DNA from: a virus
DNA: 49,966 nucleotides
Reading direction: 5' to 3' (one strand)
Virus record (IMG/VR): IMGVR_UViG_3300046453_000134
Coordinates: 1-49,966 of that record
Position 1 is the stretch's first letter, and every line of letters begins with the position of its first letter. Made by a program: the position numbers and the translations under genes. Below the pieces are notes generated by a model that searched no databases, was not told where the DNA came from, and was given only the letters and a program-made list of their open reading frames with translations. Of this stretch, positions 49,637-49,966 are shown in pieces.

Positions 49637-49966
49637 TTATTTACTATTTGGTGAAACCATTTTTTCAGGTTTAACCACTTCATCAAATTGCTCTGCCGTA
49701 ACTAAACCAAGCTCAACAGCGACCTGCTTTAAAGTTTTATTTTCTTTATAAGCAGTCTTTGCAACTTTTGCAGAATTTTCATAGCCGATCACTGGATTTA
49801 GAGCTGTGACTAACATGAGTGAATTATGTAAGAAGTGATCAATTTTATCCTGATTAGGTTCAATTCCCACCGCACAGTGATCATTAAAACTATTACAAGC
49901 ATCTCCAAGCAACTGAATAGACTGCAATAGGTTGTAAGCAATCACTGGCATAAATACGTTTAATTC
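49637..49966 (-). CDS. fumC: Class II fumarase, C-terminal part (cut by window edge)
   Basis: About 109 residues in frame to the window end, starting [16 protein letters not shown]. This is the end of the fumarase/aspartase fold: [36 protein letters not shown], then [12 protein letters not shown], typical of class II fumarases. It interconverts fumarate and malate in the TCA cycle. A conserved chromosomal gene that anchors the right flank outside the prophage. Confidence 0.85.
   Translation of the reverse strand, partial: ELNVFMPVIAYNLLQSIQLLGDACNSFNDHCAVGIEPNQDKIDHFLHNSLMLVTALNPVIGYENSAKVAKTAYKENKTLKQVAVELGLVTAEQFDEVVKPEKMVSPNSK

Noticed and set aside
1-49966. tRNA genes, rRNA genes, CRISPR arrays and insertion sequences
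   Set aside because: None seen: no cloverleaf with conserved arms, no regularly spaced repeat array other than the iterons, and no transposase gene.

Overview
The window is a stretch of Acinetobacter chromosome carrying one nearly complete temperate siphovirus-type prophage, roughly 0.3 to 47.5 kb. Acinetobacter (A. baumannii group likely) is suggested by low GC, the class II fumarase fragment at the right edge, and Acinetobacter-type phage families: GH108 endolysin, DUF2280 small terminase, DUF1073 portal, DUF2184 capsid and DUF4882-like secreted proteins. A 171-bp imperfect direct repeat (119-289 and 47410-47580) marks the ends. Chromosomal genes flank it: the 5' end of an unidentified gene on the left; an isochorismatase-family hydrolase, two small genes and fumC on the right.

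Layout, left to right. 0.3-3.5 kb: umuC remnant, two small convergent genes, and a lysis block (endolysin, a 32-residue lipoprotein coupled to it, a secreted protein, a holin-like protein). 3.5-7.6 kb: an AT-rich surface-polysaccharide cassette (Wzy-like polymerase, sialidase-like lipoprotein, acyltransferase-3). 8.0-30.0 kb: one long leftward head-tail operon, from small and large terminase through portal, minor head, scaffold/protease, decoration, capsid, connectors, tail tube, frameshifted tail chaperones, tape measure and tail tip, with an SGNH-hydrolase receptor-binding protein. 30.1-38.1 kb: accessory cargo, including a DUF3578-HNH nuclease paired with a membrane protein ending in a histidine-less HNH fold, a HEPN-motif protein, a stand-alone TonB C-terminal-like protein and several unknowns. 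38.2-41.3 kb: leftward early genes (Q-like antiterminator, PD-(D/E)XK-like nuclease, O-like initiator with iterons in its coding sequence, CII, Cro). 41.4-44.2 kb: rightward repressor operon, CI followed by a Septu-like ATPase/HNH pair. 44.2-47.2 kb: rightward early operon with a single-strand annealing protein, excisionase and integrase.

The control region has the lambda plan. Five operators of the form WTAGG-N4-CCTWA lie in two clusters, three between cro and the repressor and two upstream of the recombination operon. In both clusters an operator overlaps the -10 box of a sigma-70-like promoter. One repressor can therefore silence both divergent early operons while transcribing itself and the Septu-like pair, which sits where lambda has rexAB. 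The repressor keeps the Ala-Gly cleavage site and Ser/Lys dyad, so induction by DNA damage is expected.

The features most worth attention are the Septu-like pair in the rex position, the nuclease plus membrane-anchored dead-HNH pair, the D3-like surface-conversion cassette, and 18-bp palindromic iterons inside the replication gene. All functions are read from sequence and family knowledge; no search was run.
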